This document shows, piece by piece, positions 6,975 through 15,523 of a stretch of 30,980 nucleotides of DNA; position 1 is the stretch's first letter, and every line of letters starts with the position of its first letter. The position numbers were made by a program, and so were the translations under genes. The notes below the pieces were generated by a model. That model saw only the letters and a program-made list of their open reading frames with translations. It was not told the DNA's origin and did no database searches. This DNA comes from Pelomonas sp036404855. Its GTDB lineage: Bacteria; Pseudomonadota; Gammaproteobacteria; Burkholderiales; Burkholderiaceae_C. The DNA lies in assembly GCF_036404855.1 (NCBI RefSeq), contig NZ_DASWYS010000268.1, forward strand, positions 1 to 30,980. Direction: 5' to 3'.

Positions 6975-9900
6975 GACGGATGCGGGGGCGAGTCCTGGGC
7001 GCCAAGCTTGCGCGTTTCGCCGCCGGCTGCGCGCACCTGCAGGCGCGGCTCCTGCGGCCAGGCCTCGGCGTCCAGATCCAGCTCGTCGGGCCTCAGTCCG
7101 GTGGCGCGCAGCGCGCCCAGGTAGCCATCACGGCCCTGTGCCTTGGCGGCATAGAGGGCGGCGTCGGCCAGGCTCAGCGTGGCATCCCAGTCCCAGACGC
7201 GAGGTGCCTCGGGGTCGAGCGGGAAGACGGCAAAGCCGATGGACACGCTGACCGGCAGCGTGCGTCCGTCGGGCAGCGTGAAGGGCTGCTCGCGCACCGT
7301 GGCGCAGAAGCGCGCCGCCAGCTCGGTCGCGCCACTGCGCGCGCCGCCACGTGCCAAGGCCAGGAACTCCTCGCCGCCCCAGCGCACCAGCACGTCGCTC
7401 TCGCGGAAGACCGTGCGCAGCCGGCGCGCGAACTCGACCAGCACCTTGTCGCCTGCGGCGTGGCCGTAGCGGTCGTTGATGCGCTTGAAGTGGTCGATGT
7501 CCATCAGCATGACGAGCAGGTCGGCTTCGTCGTCAGGGTTGCTGCGACGCGGTTCCGTGTAGTGGCGCAGGCACAGTTGCAGGTCGGAGGCGACGCGCGA
7601 GTCCAGGTAGCGGCGGTTGCGCAGGCCGGTCAGCGGGTCGGTGGTGCTGGCCTCGCGCAGCTCCACGGTGCGCTGCTCCACAAGGGCCTGCAGCGCCGCC
7701 TCGCGGCGAACCAACTGGGCCGTGCGACGTGCCACGCCCCAGCGCAGCAGCGCCCAGGCCCCGCCCAACAGCGCCAGCAGCGCGCCGGCCTGGGCCCAGC
7801 GCGTCTGCCACCAGGCCGGCAGCAGCTCGACGTCGAGCAGCAGCGGCCGGTCGCTCCATACGCCGTGGTGGTTGGTGGCGTAGACCTCCAGTCGGTAGTG
7901 GCCCGGCGACAGACCGCCGTAGCTCGCGAAGCGGGCACTGGCGTCGGTGAACGCCCAGCGCGGGTCCCAGCCGTCCAGGCGCATCATGTAGTGCAGCTTG
8001 GCGGGGTCGATGTAGTCCAGCGCGGCGAACTCGACGGCGAAGCTGCGCGTGCCCGCCGGGAGCTTGAGGCCTTGGCTCAGATCCTGTTCCGGGCGGTAGG
8101 GCTGACCGTCGCGGCGCAGGCTGCTGACGACCACCGGCGGCGCGTAGCGCGACGGCGCGAAGGCCAGCGGCTCCACCACGAGCAGACCCCGGCTGCCGGA
8201 GAACAGCAGGCGACCGTCGGGCAGGGCGGCGTCGGCGAAGAAGCGCGGCGTGCCCATGGGTGGGCCTTCGGCGCCGCTGAGCTCGTCGAGGCGATCGCCC
8301 GCCGGGTCATAGACGGACTGCTGGCTCCACACCCGGCCCTTGCCGTCTTCGTGCAGGTTGACGCCGAAGGGCCGGCCCGGCGCGCCCAGGCGCTCGCTGA
8401 TGCGCTCGAAGCGCGCGCGGCCCTGTTCGTCATAGCCCTTGAGCCGGTGCAGGCCGCTGACGGCCGTGTCCACGTAGAGGCTGCCATCGCGCGTCAGCAG
8501 CAGGCCCAGCACGGCGGGGAAGCCCAGCGCCTCGCCGGGCGCACCCTGCAGCTCGACGAGTCGCTGACCGTCCCAGCGGAACAGGCCGGCCAGCGCGCCT
8601 ACCCAGAGCTGGCCGCCGCCGGGCACCGCGCGCAGCGCATGCACGCCGCCTCGCAACGGCTCGCCGTCGGCGCGGCGTGCACGCTCAACGCGCGCGGCCT
8701 GCGGCGAGGGCAGGCGATAGAGCCCGTCCTGCATGCCCACCCAGACCTCGCCCCCCGCATCGGTCGGCAGCACCATCACGCGGTGGGCTCGGCCGCCCTC
8801 CAACGGCCAGCTGGCGAGCAGGCGGGCGCTGCGCGGCTCGCGGCGCTCCAGGCGGCCGTTGGCCACCAGCCAGATGCTGCCGTCGGGCCCCTCGGCGAGG
8901 TTGTCCACCGGCGTGTCGGCCTCGCGCGGCCAGCGACCCACGGTCTGCAGCTGCGTGTCCAACAGGGCCACGGGGCCGCTGTGCGTGGCCACCATCAGCA
9001 GGCCATCGCGGCGGGGCAGCAGCCCGCGCAGGTCGCTGCTGGCCAACGGGCTGGCGGGATCGGCGTCGGGGCCGCGCACCGCCAGTGCCGGGTGCCGGTG
9101 GTGGCGCTGCAGACCCACGCCATAACCGCCCACCCACATGGAGCCCGTCTGGTCACGCAGCAGCACGTTGACGTCGTTGCCGGCCAGCCCGCCGGGCAGG
9201 TAGGGGTTGTGGCGCAGCTGGCGTACCAGCGCGCCGCTGGAGCCGTCCAGCCAGGCGATGCCATCCGTCAGGCCGGCCCAGATCGTGCCGTCCTCGCCCT
9301 GGGCCAGTGCCTGCACGCCGCCCTTGAAGCGCGCGGCCAGCCAGCGCGGCTGACCGTCGATCTCGATGCGGCCCACGCGCCCGTCCATGCTGCCGAACCA
9401 GAGCCGGCCTGCGCGGTCTTCCAGCAGGGTGCTGACGCCGGTAGCACCTTCAGGCAGCGCGAGCTGCGTCCAACCGCCCTTGGCGCCGCGATGGGCGAGG
9501 CCTCGCCAATGGCCGGCCCACAGCGTGCCGTCGCTGCTCACTGTCAGCGCCAACACGCGGCGCTCCGGTTCGCCGTCCACGATCAGGGGCTCCGGGTCGA
9601 AGCGCCCGGTCTTGGGCTCGAAGCGCAGCAGGCCCTGGCCCAATGTGCCCATCCAGACCCGACCGGCGTCATCCTCTGCCAGCGCGCGAATGGGCGTGGG
9701 GCGCTCGCTGCCGCTGCCCAGCATGCGCACGCGGTCGAAGGCCGGCTCGTACCGCGCCAGGCCATTGACCTCGGTGCCGATCCACATGCCGCCATCGGCC
9801 GCCGCCGCCAGCGAGCGCACCCAGCCGAGGTTGCGCTGCACAGGCGTGGCGCCTTCGCGTTCGATGGGGCGCAGGCGGTAGCCGTCGAAGCGGGCCAGGC

Positions 9901-10093
9901 CGTCACTGGTGCCGATCCAGATCAGGCCCTGCTTGTCCTGGGCCAGACTGCCCACTACGTCGCGCGGTACCCCCACGGTGGCGAACTGCGGCTCCATCGC
10001 GCTGGTCAAGGGCTGCGCGGCGGCGAGCGGGGCCAGGGCGGCCAGCAGCAGCGCGGTCAGGCCGCGCCAATGCGTGGGACGGCGTGCAGTCAT
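6965..10093 (-). CDS. Periplasmic-propeller sensor diguanylate cyclase
   Basis: This 1042-residue inner-membrane protein makes cyclic di-GMP. Order of parts: signal peptide (about 1-26), a large periplasmic region of repeated two-component-propeller units (about 30-660, many with a DxxGxxW-like pattern such as GLIWIGT and GGMWIGT), a Y_Y_Y domain (about 668-760), one transmembrane helix (about 766-787), a short coiled coil, and a GGDEF domain (about 817-985). The active site is GGEEF (906-910), the metal-binding strand is MDIDHF (864-869), and the inhibitory I-site RESD (897-900) is five residues before GGEEF, so product inhibition is expected. ATG at 10091-10093 directly precedes the signal peptide; an ATG at 10108 is also possible. 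It follows the Lrp gene by 28 bases and could share its transcript. The sensed ligand is unknown. Confidence 0.95.
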   Translation of the reverse strand: MTARRPTHWRGLTALLLAALAPLAAAQPLTSAMEPQFATVGVPRDVVGSLAQDKQGLIWIGTSDGLARFDGYRLRPIEREGATPVQRNLGWVRSLAAAADGGMWIGTEVNGLARYEPAFDRVRMLGSGSERPTPIRALAEDDAGRVWMGTLGQGLLRFEPKTGRFDPEPLIVDGEPERRVLALTVSSDGTLWAGHWRGLAHRGAKGGWTQLALPEGATGVSTLLEDRAGRLWFGSMDGRVGRIEIDGQPRWLAARFKGGVQALAQGEDGTIWAGLTDGIAWLDGSSGALVRQLRHNPYLPGGLAGNDVNVLLRDQTGSMWVGGYGVGLQRHHRHPALAVRGPDADPASPLASSDLRGLLPRRDGLLMVATHSGPVALLDTQLQTVGRWPREADTPVDNLAEGPDGSIWLVANGRLERREPRSARLLASWPLEGGRAHRVMVLPTDAGGEVWVGMQDGLYRLPSPQAARVERARRADGEPLRGGVHALRAVPGGGQLWVGALAGLFRWDGQRLVELQGAPGEALGFPAVLGLLLTRDGSLYVDTAVSGLHRLKGYDEQGRARFERISERLGAPGRPFGVNLHEDGKGRVWSQQSVYDPAGDRLDELSGAEGPPMGTPRFFADAALPDGRLLFSGSRGLLVVEPLAFAPSRYAPPVVVSSLRRDGQPYRPEQDLSQGLKLPAGTRSFAVEFAALDYIDPAKLHYMMRLDGWDPRWAFTDASARFASYGGLSPGHYRLEVYATNHHGVWSDRPLLLDVELLPAWWQTRWAQAGALLALLGGAWALLRWGVARRTAQLVRREAALQALVEQRTVELREASTTDPLTGLRNRRYLDSRVASDLQLCLRHYTEPRRSNPDDEADLLVMLMDIDHFKRINDRYGHAAGDKVLVEFARRLRTVFRESDVLVRWGGEEFLALARGGARSGATELAARFCATVREQPFTLPDGRTLPVSVSIGFAVFPLDPEAPRVWDWDATLSLADAALYAAKAQGRDGYLGALRATGLRPDELDLDAEAWPQEPRLQVRAAGGETRKLGAQDSPPHPSYA

Positions 10094-10121
10094 GGGGGCG
10101 GATTCCATCACAAGGCGGGCC

Positions 10122-10586
10122 TCAGAACGGCAGGGCATTCGTCGACTTGACTTCCTCCATCACTGCATAGGTTCGCGTCTCCCGCACCCCGGGCAGCGAC
10201 CAGATCACGCTGCCGATGAATTCCCGGTAGGCGCCCATGTCCCGCACCCGCGTCTTCAGCAGGTAGTCGAAGCCGCCGGCGACGAGGTGGCATTCCAGTA
10301 TCTCGGGCCGGGCCTGCACGGCGGCCTTGAAGGTGTCCATCACGTCCTGCACGGTACGGTCCAGATGCACTTCGATGAACACCAGCATCGCCGCGCCCAG
10401 CTTGGCCGGGTTCAGCCGGGCTTCATAGCCCAGGATGTAGCCGTCACGCGTTAGCCGCTTCACGCGCTCCAGCACGGCCGTGGGCGAGAGATGCACTGCC
10501 TCCGCCAGTTTGAGGTTGGAGATGCGCCCGTCCGCCTGCAGCACGCGCAGCAGGCGTTCGTCGATCTTGTCGAGGCTGTCGCTCAT
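10122..10586 (-). CDS. Lrp/AsnC family regulator, probable proline-catabolism regulator
   Basis: This is a 154-residue regulator with an N-terminal winged helix-turn-helix (recognition region about 21-52, ISNLKLAEAVHLSPTAVLER) and a C-terminal RAM ligand-binding and oligomerisation domain (about 68-145). It is divergent from putA, sharing an 88-base intergenic region. In alphaproteobacteria and other groups an Lrp-type activator in this position (PutR) turns on putA in response to proline; a like role here is an inference from position, supported by the absence of the DNA-binding ribbon-helix-helix domain in this PutA. The ATG at 10584-10586 yields the standard MSDSLDKIDERLLRVLQ-type start. 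It lies just upstream of the leftward diguanylate cyclase gene and may be cotranscribed with it. Confidence 0.93.
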   Translation of the reverse strand: MSDSLDKIDERLLRVLQADGRISNLKLAEAVHLSPTAVLERVKRLTRDGYILGYEARLNPAKLGAAMLVFIEVHLDRTVQDVMDTFKAAVQARPEILECHLVAGGFDYLLKTRVRDMGAYREFIGSVIWSLPGVRETRTYAVMEEVKSTNALPF

Positions 10587-10674
10587 CAGGATTTTTCACT
10601 ACCAATGACTTGATTCTCGGAATTTAATCCAATAGCTCCCTGGATACATTGCCGCATCTCACCAGGAGTACGCC
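10587..10674. promoter_or_regulatory. Divergent regulator/putA promoter region with AT-rich dyad
   Basis: This 88-base gap is markedly more AT-rich than the surrounding genes. An imperfect dyad at about 10610-10626 (TTGATTC, TCG, GAATTTAA) has the look of an Lrp-family binding site. AGGAG at 10664-10668 is the putA ribosome binding site, six bases before its ATG. Binding by the adjacent Lrp-type regulator is inferred, and I could not place -35/-10 boxes with confidence. Confidence 0.5.
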
Positions 10675-13600
10675 ATGTCCTCGCCCTTCGTTGCACCGCC
10701 TGAACATCCCCGCCTGCCGGAGGCCTATCGGCCCGAAGCCGGCGTTGTGCAGGCCCTGGCCGAGCGTGTCGGTGGCGCGCTGAACTGGCCTGACGTCATC
10801 GCGACCGCTGGCCCCTGGGTGGAGCAGGTGCGCAACAACCCAGCGCCGTTCTGGGCGATGGAATCGCTGCTGCGGGAGTACCCCATCACCAGCGCCGAGG
10901 GCCTGGCGCTGATGCGCCTGGCCGAAGCGCTGCTGCGCGTGCCCGACGCGCCGACGGCCATCGCGCTGACGGCTGACCAATTGGGCCGCGCCGATTTCGA
11001 CGGCGCCAGCGAAGGCAGTCCGCACAAGATGCTGGCCGCACTGTCGGCCTCTGCCATCTCTCTGTCCAAGCGTTTCCTGCCCGGTGCCGACGATGACGGC
11101 GGCCTGTTCAAGCGCCTGGGCGCGCAGACCGTCGTGGCGGCCACCGTGCGTGCCATCCAGCTGCTGGGCCGCCAGTTCGTGCTGGGCCGCAACATCCAGG
11201 AGGCCATGGGCGAAGCCGATGCCGCGCGCAAGCAGCAGAAGCAACTGCGCTTCAGCTATGACATGCTGGGCGAGGGCGCGCGCACGGAGCACGACGCGCT
11301 GCGCTACCAGGCGGCCTACGTTGGTGCCATCCAGGCCATCGCCGCCGGCCGGCGCGCCGAGTCGCCCGAGGGTTCGGACGGCATCTCCATCAAGCTCAGC
11401 GCCCTCTTCAGCCGCTACGAGGTGCTGCAGCGCGAGCGCGTCTTCGCCGAGCTGCTGCCACGCGTGTGGCGGCTCATCGAGCTGGCCGCCGAGGCCAACA
11501 TCAACCTCACCATCGATGCCGAGGAGGTCGACCGCCTGGAGCTGTCGCTGGACGTGCTGGACATGCTGGCGGCCAAGATCGCGATCGTCTATCCGCAGTG
11601 GCGCGGCTTCGGCCTCGCGGTGCAGGCCTACCAGACGCGCGCGCTGGCGGTCGTCGACGAGGTGGCAGCCATCGCCCGCAAGCATGGCCTGCGCTTCATG
11701 GTGCGCCTGGTGAAGGGCGCGTACTGGGATGGCGAGATCAAGCGCGCCCAGGAGCTGGGACTGGCCGCCTACCCGGTGTTCACCCACAAGCAGCACACCG
11801 ACGTCAGCTACCTGGCTTGCGCCCGCGCGCTGATCCAGCACGCCGACGTCATCTACCCGCAGTTCGCCAGTCACAACGCCGGCACCATCGCCGCCATCGT
11901 GCAGATGGCGCGCGCCACCGGCGCCCAATTCGAGATGCAGCGCCTGCACGGCATGGGCGAAGGCGTCTACCGCGAAGTGCTGAAGGACGGCAGCATCCCC
12001 TGCCGTGTCTACGCCCCCGTGGGCGAGCACCGCGACCTGCTGGCCTACCTTGTGCGGCGGCTGCTGGAGAACGGCGCCAACTCATCGTTCGTGCACCAGC
12101 TTGCCGACCCCGGCGTGCAGGTGCCCGAGCTGCTGGGCTCGCCGCTGGCCGAGCTGCGCAACAGCAGCGCGCTGCCCCTGCCGCCGGCCCTGTACCTCGA
12201 CGAGCAGGGGCGCGGCCGTGCCAACTCCACGGGCGCCGACCTGACCGCGCCGACGCAGCGCGCGCCATTGCAGGCCGCGCTGGAATCCACACTCGTCCAC
12301 GAGGTGGCCGTGGCCACGGCGGCGGACGTCGACGCCGCCATGCAACGCCTGCAGGCCGGCTTTGCCGGCTGGAACGCCACGCCCGTCAGCCAGCGAGCTG
12401 CCCTTCTGCGCCGCGCCGGCGATGCGCTGGATGCGCGCCTGCCCGAGTTCTGCGCGTTGCTCGTCAAGGAAGCCTTCAAGACTCAGGCCGATTGCGTCGC
12501 CGAGGTCCGCGAGGCCGTGGACTTCCTGCGCTACTACGCGGATCAGGCTGAGGCCGACGCGGCGTTGATGCAAGGCCGCGGCGTCTTCGTCTGCATCAGC
12601 CCGTGGAACTTTCCGCTGGCCATCTTTGCGGGCCAGGTGGTCGCGGCGCTCGTGGCGGGCAACACGGTGGCCGCCAAGCCGGCCGAGCAGACGCCCTACG
12701 TCGCGCTGAAGCTGGTCGAGCTGCTGATCGATGCCGGTGTGCCGACCGACGCCCTGGCCCTGCTGCACGGCGCAGGCGAAACCGTCGGCGCCGGCCTCGT
12801 CGCGCATGCCCACACTGCCGGCGTTTGCTTCACCGGATCCACGGCCGTGGCCCAGATCATCAACAAGGCCCTGGCCGCCAAACCCAACTCGCCCATCCCG
12901 CTGATCGCCGAAACCGGCGGCCTGAACGCCATGGTGGTGGACTCCACGGCCCTGCCCGAGCAGGTCATCGACGCGGTGGTGCAGAGCGCCTTCCGCTCGG
13001 CCGGCCAGCGCTGCTCGGCGCTGCGCCTGCTGTGCGTGCAGTCCAGCATCGCCGACGGCGTCATCGAGATGCTCTGTGGGGCGCTGGCACAGCTGCATGT
13101 CGGCCGGCCTGCCGACCTCGCCACCGACGTCGGCCCCGTTATCGACGATGAGGCCCATGCCAACATCAGCCAGCATGTCGAGCGCCTCAAGCGCGACGCG
13201 AGGCTGCTGGCCGAGGCGCCCGTGGCCGATGCCATGCCGCGCCAGATCCGCCCCGTCGCATTCGAGCTGCCGCGCATCGCGCACCTCGGCGAAGAGATCT
13301 TCGGCCCGGTGCTTCACGTGGTGCGCTTCGAGGACTCGGTCGACGACGTCATCCAGGAGATCAACGCGCTGGGCTATGGCCTGACGCTGGGCATCCAGAC
13401 GCGCATCGACAGCCGCTCCCAGCGCCTGGCCGACACGGCGCGCATCGGCAACGTCTACGTGAACCGCAACATCATCGGCGCCGTGGTGGGCGTGCAGCCC
13501 TTCGGTGGCGAAGGCCTGTCGGGCACGGGCCCCAAGGCCGGCGGACCGAACTATCTGCGCCGCTTCTGCGCCGAGCCGCAGCTCGAGGCTCCGTTGCCGC

Positions 13601-14235
13601 CACTGGTCCTGGACGGCCGTGCCACCGGCGCCCTGGCCGTGGCCGCCGACGCCGGCTGGCGCGACGCGCCGCTGGCCGAGCGCATCGCCACGCTGCGCCG
13701 CGCCGCCGACACGCTGGATGCGCCTGTTGCCCATGCGCTGCGCGGCCTGTTCAGCGCGGCCCAGACCCTGTTCGCGGACCAGACCCTCCCCGGTCCCACC
13801 GGCGAGAGCAACACGCTGCGCCACCATGCCCGCGGCGTCTTTGCCGTGCTGGGCCGTGCCGATGCCGGCCTGGCCGCAGTCGTCAGCGCCTTGCTGGCCG
13901 GCAACAGCGCGATCTGGCTGGGTGGCGATGAACGCGCCCGCCAGGCGCTGTTGCGCGCGGGTCTGCCCACCCATGCGTTGACCCTGCTTCCTGATGCGAC
14001 GCTGCCCGGCCTGCTCGCCGCGCCCCAGCTGGCCGGCGTGGCCCTGGCGTCCTCGGACGCCGCCACCGCCCATGTGTTGGCCCAGGCGCTGGCCGATCGT
14101 CCCGGCGCCATCCTGCCCCTCGTCTGCGCGGCCGGCCATGTGCGCCAGCTCTACCGCTTCGCGGCGGAGCAGACGCTGACGGTCAACACGGCGGCGGCGG
14201 GCGGCAACGCGGCCTTGCTGGCAGGCGTGCACTGA
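10675..14235 (+). CDS. putA: Bifunctional proline dehydrogenase / glutamate-semialdehyde dehydrogenase
   Basis: PutA oxidises proline to glutamate in two steps, passing pyrroline-5-carboxylate between an FAD-dependent and an NAD-dependent active site and feeding electrons to quinone at the membrane. The 1186 residues show the proline dehydrogenase barrel (about 150-450; RLVKGAYWD 344-352, then ASHNAGTIA and QRLHGMGE) and the aldehyde dehydrogenase domain (about 540-980; SPWNFPLAIFAGQ, AETGG, catalytic C780 in GQRCSA, EEIFGP, PFGGEGLSGTGPKAGG). The last 200 residues form a degenerate aldehyde-dehydrogenase-fold domain, as in type B PutA. The N-terminus begins MSSPFVAPPEHP and has no ribbon-helix-helix domain, so unlike the E. 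coli enzyme it should not repress its own gene. A good AGGAG precedes the ATG. Confidence 0.97.
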   Translation: MSSPFVAPPEHPRLPEAYRPEAGVVQALAERVGGALNWPDVIATAGPWVEQVRNNPAPFWAMESLLREYPITSAEGLALMRLAEALLRVPDAPTAIALTADQLGRADFDGASEGSPHKMLAALSASAISLSKRFLPGADDDGGLFKRLGAQTVVAATVRAIQLLGRQFVLGRNIQEAMGEADAARKQQKQLRFSYDMLGEGARTEHDALRYQAAYVGAIQAIAAGRRAESPEGSDGISIKLSALFSRYEVLQRERVFAELLPRVWRLIELAAEANINLTIDAEEVDRLELSLDVLDMLAAKIAIVYPQWRGFGLAVQAYQTRALAVVDEVAAIARKHGLRFMVRLVKGAYWDGEIKRAQELGLAAYPVFTHKQHTDVSYLACARALIQHADVIYPQFASHNAGTIAAIVQMARATGAQFEMQRLHGMGEGVYREVLKDGSIPCRVYAPVGEHRDLLAYLVRRLLENGANSSFVHQLADPGVQVPELLGSPLAELRNSSALPLPPALYLDEQGRGRANSTGADLTAPTQRAPLQAALESTLVHEVAVATAADVDAAMQRLQAGFAGWNATPVSQRAALLRRAGDALDARLPEFCALLVKEAFKTQADCVAEVREAVDFLRYYADQAEADAALMQGRGVFVCISPWNFPLAIFAGQVVAALVAGNTVAAKPAEQTPYVALKLVELLIDAGVPTDALALLHGAGETVGAGLVAHAHTAGVCFTGSTAVAQIINKALAAKPNSPIPLIAETGGLNAMVVDSTALPEQVIDAVVQSAFRSAGQRCSALRLLCVQSSIADGVIEMLCGALAQLHVGRPADLATDVGPVIDDEAHANISQHVERLKRDARLLAEAPVADAMPRQIRPVAFELPRIAHLGEEIFGPVLHVVRFEDSVDDVIQEINALGYGLTLGIQTRIDSRSQRLADTARIGNVYVNRNIIGAVVGVQPFGGEGLSGTGPKAGGPNYLRRFCAEPQLEAPLPPLVLDGRATGALAVAADAGWRDAPLAERIATLRRAADTLDAPVAHALRGLFSAAQTLFADQTLPGPTGESNTLRHHARGVFAVLGRADAGLAAVVSALLAGNSAIWLGGDERARQALLRAGLPTHALTLLPDATLPGLLAAPQLAGVALASSDAATAHVLAQALADRPGAILPLVCAAGHVRQLYRFAAEQTLTVNTAAAGGNAALLAGVH

Positions 14236-14260
14236 GGCGGCCTCCCGGCCGACCGGACAG

Positions 14261-14301
14261 AAAAAGGCCCTCTGCGGGTGGCAAGCCACCGGGAGAGGGC
14301 C
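14261..14301 (-). terminator. Strong intrinsic terminator (leftward)
   Basis: GGCCCTCT (14266-14273) pairs with AGAGGGCC (14294-14301), and GGTGGC (14277-14282) pairs with GCCACC (14285-14290) on an AA loop. The five A at 14261-14265 read as a T-tract after the hairpin on the minus strand, so this is a classic intrinsic terminator for leftward transcription from the Bug gene side. As it lies 30 bases after the putA stop, the hairpin may also stop the rightward putA transcript, though no T-tract follows on that strand. Confidence 0.85.
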
Positions 14302-14336
14302 AAATCCACCCAGGGGCGGTGGAGGAGACAAGCGGT

Positions 14337-14352
14337 ATTGCGATGTCGCAAT
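14337..14352. promoter_or_regulatory. Perfect 7-bp dyad plus half-site repeat
   Basis: ATTGCGA (14337-14343) and TCGCAAT (14346-14352) are perfect arms around TG, and a further TTGCGATGC copy follows at 14354-14362. It lies in the 203-base gap between the convergent putA and Bug genes, where a promoter would not be expected for either. It could be the operator of a leftward small transcript ending at the terminator at 14261, or a structured part of that RNA. Confidence 0.4.
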
Positions 14353-14438
14353 GTTGCGATGCAGCATAACCGAACGCGTGCCGGTTTTTGTGACAAAACG
14401 GCGTCAGTGGCGGAGGCACCGTCTGCAGGGCGGCGCCC

Positions 14439-15392
14439 TCATTCCTGCGGAATGTCGTGCTCCCGCACAAACCGGCGCCAGGTCTGGGTGGCGGTGTCGA
14501 TGGCCTCGGCCAGCTGCTCGGGCGTGCCGCCGGTGACGCGCAGGCCCTGGGCCTCCAGCGTGTGCCGCAACCCCGGCCCGGCCAGCACACGGTTGACCCC
14601 CTCGGCGAGGCGAGCCACCACGTCGGGCGGCGTATGCGGGGGCGCGACGAGGCCGTTCCAGCTCGGCAAGGCCTCCACCGCGAGGCCCGCCTCGGCCATG
14701 GCCGGCACGTCAGGGACCGCCTCGCTGCGGTCCGGCAGCGTCGCCAGCAGCCGGAGCCTGCCGCTCCTGACATGTGGCAGGGCCGGCGCGAGAGGGCCGA
14801 TGTTGAACTGCACCTCGCCGGCGATCAGGTCGGGCAGCAGCTGCGCGCCGCCCTTGTAGGGCACGCGCAGTGCGCGTGCCCCGGCTGCACGCAGGTACGC
14901 CACGGCAGCCATGTACTCGCTGAGCACGCCGGTGGCGTAGCTGAGCTGGTCGGGGTGGGCACGGAGGTAGGCACCGAACTCCTCGACCGTGCGGGCCGGG
15001 ATGCGCGGGTTCACGAACAGGCCGTAGACCAGATTCATCACCGGCGCCACCGGCGTGAGCTCGTTCATGGACTTCAGCGGCGAAGAGCGAACGAGGATGG
15101 GGAGGCCGGCCATGGAGCCCGAGGCCCACAGCAGCGTCTTGCCGTCGGGTGGGGCGGTGAGCAAGGCCTGCACGGCCGGCACGCCGTTGCCACCAGGGCG
15201 GTTTTCCACCATGACCTGGCGGCCCGACTGGCTGGCCAGGGCCTGGGCGACGATGCGGGCCGCCGTGTCGGAGGCGCCGCCAGCGGGCGTCGCGACGATG
15301 ACCTTCAGCGGGTCCGCCGCGGCGGACCGTGCCGCGGCATGCAGTCCGAGGCCCGCCAGCCCGGCGGCGAGCAGGAAGCGGCGCTTGTTCAT
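14439..15392 (-). CDS. Bug/TctC family periplasmic solute-binding protein
   Basis: This 317-residue exported protein belongs to the tripartite tricarboxylate transporter receptor (Bug) family, which is hugely expanded in Burkholderiales and binds carboxylates or other small acids in the periplasm. The N-terminus (MNKRRFLLAAGLAGLGLHAAARSAAA) is a signal peptide with a basic start, suggestive of export with a cleavage near residue 26. Family hallmarks include the VxxPAGGxxDxxAR loop (33-46), VENRPGGNG (62-70), and the VPYKGGAQ segment (178-185). GGAG seven bases before the ATG on the minus strand supports the start. There are no TctA/TctB membrane genes in the window, as is common for orphan Bug proteins, so the ligand is unknown. 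It is divergent from a LysR regulator that likely controls it. Confidence 0.94.
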   Translation of the reverse strand: MNKRRFLLAAGLAGLGLHAAARSAAADPLKVIVATPAGGASDTAARIVAQALASQSGRQVMVENRPGGNGVPAVQALLTAPPDGKTLLWASGSMAGLPILVRSSPLKSMNELTPVAPVMNLVYGLFVNPRIPARTVEEFGAYLRAHPDQLSYATGVLSEYMAAVAYLRAAGARALRVPYKGGAQLLPDLIAGEVQFNIGPLAPALPHVRSGRLRLLATLPDRSEAVPDVPAMAEAGLAVEALPSWNGLVAPPHTPPDVVARLAEGVNRVLAGPGLRHTLEAQGLRVTGGTPEQLAEAIDTATQTWRRFVREHDIPQE

Positions 15393-15470
15393 GGAGGGCT
15401 CCGGGTGGGTGGCGATGGCCTCAATGTAGGAAGCCGGTCAGTGCCCGGGAAGTCGCGCCGGGCTGCATCC

Positions 15471-15493
15471 GGCATTAACTTTCGGTTGATGCC
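15471..15493. promoter_or_regulatory. Probable LysR operator dyad
   Basis: GGCATTAAC (15471-15479) and GTTGATGCC (15485-15493) form 9-base arms with one mismatch around TTTCG. It is placed in the 131-base gap between the leftward Bug gene and the rightward LysR gene, 31 bases before the LysR start, as expected for an autoregulatory LysR recognition site. It contains a T-N11-A type arrangement typical of the family. Binding is inferred. Confidence 0.6.
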
Positions 15494-15523
15494 AATCGGC
15501 AGCGGGAGGGCAAGACTTCGGCC

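Noticed and set aside
6980..10150. Open frame of over 1000 codons on the plus strand opposite the large diguanylate cyclase.
   Set aside because: Antisense shadow of the cyclase; no domain is recognisable and the residue content is biased to Ala, Gln, His, Arg and Gly.
14337..14362. Resemblance of the TTGCGATGC repeats to TGC/GCA-rich operators of polyhydroxyalkanoate regulators.
   Set aside because: The match is loose and no polyester gene is nearby; recorded only as an unexplained dyad.
12082..14367. Very long open frame (over 700 codons) on the minus strand opposite putA, plus another at 10624-12030.
   Set aside because: They are antisense to an undoubted PutA; the composition (Gln/Arg/His/Gly-rich, no motifs) is what GC-rich third positions produce on the opposite strand.
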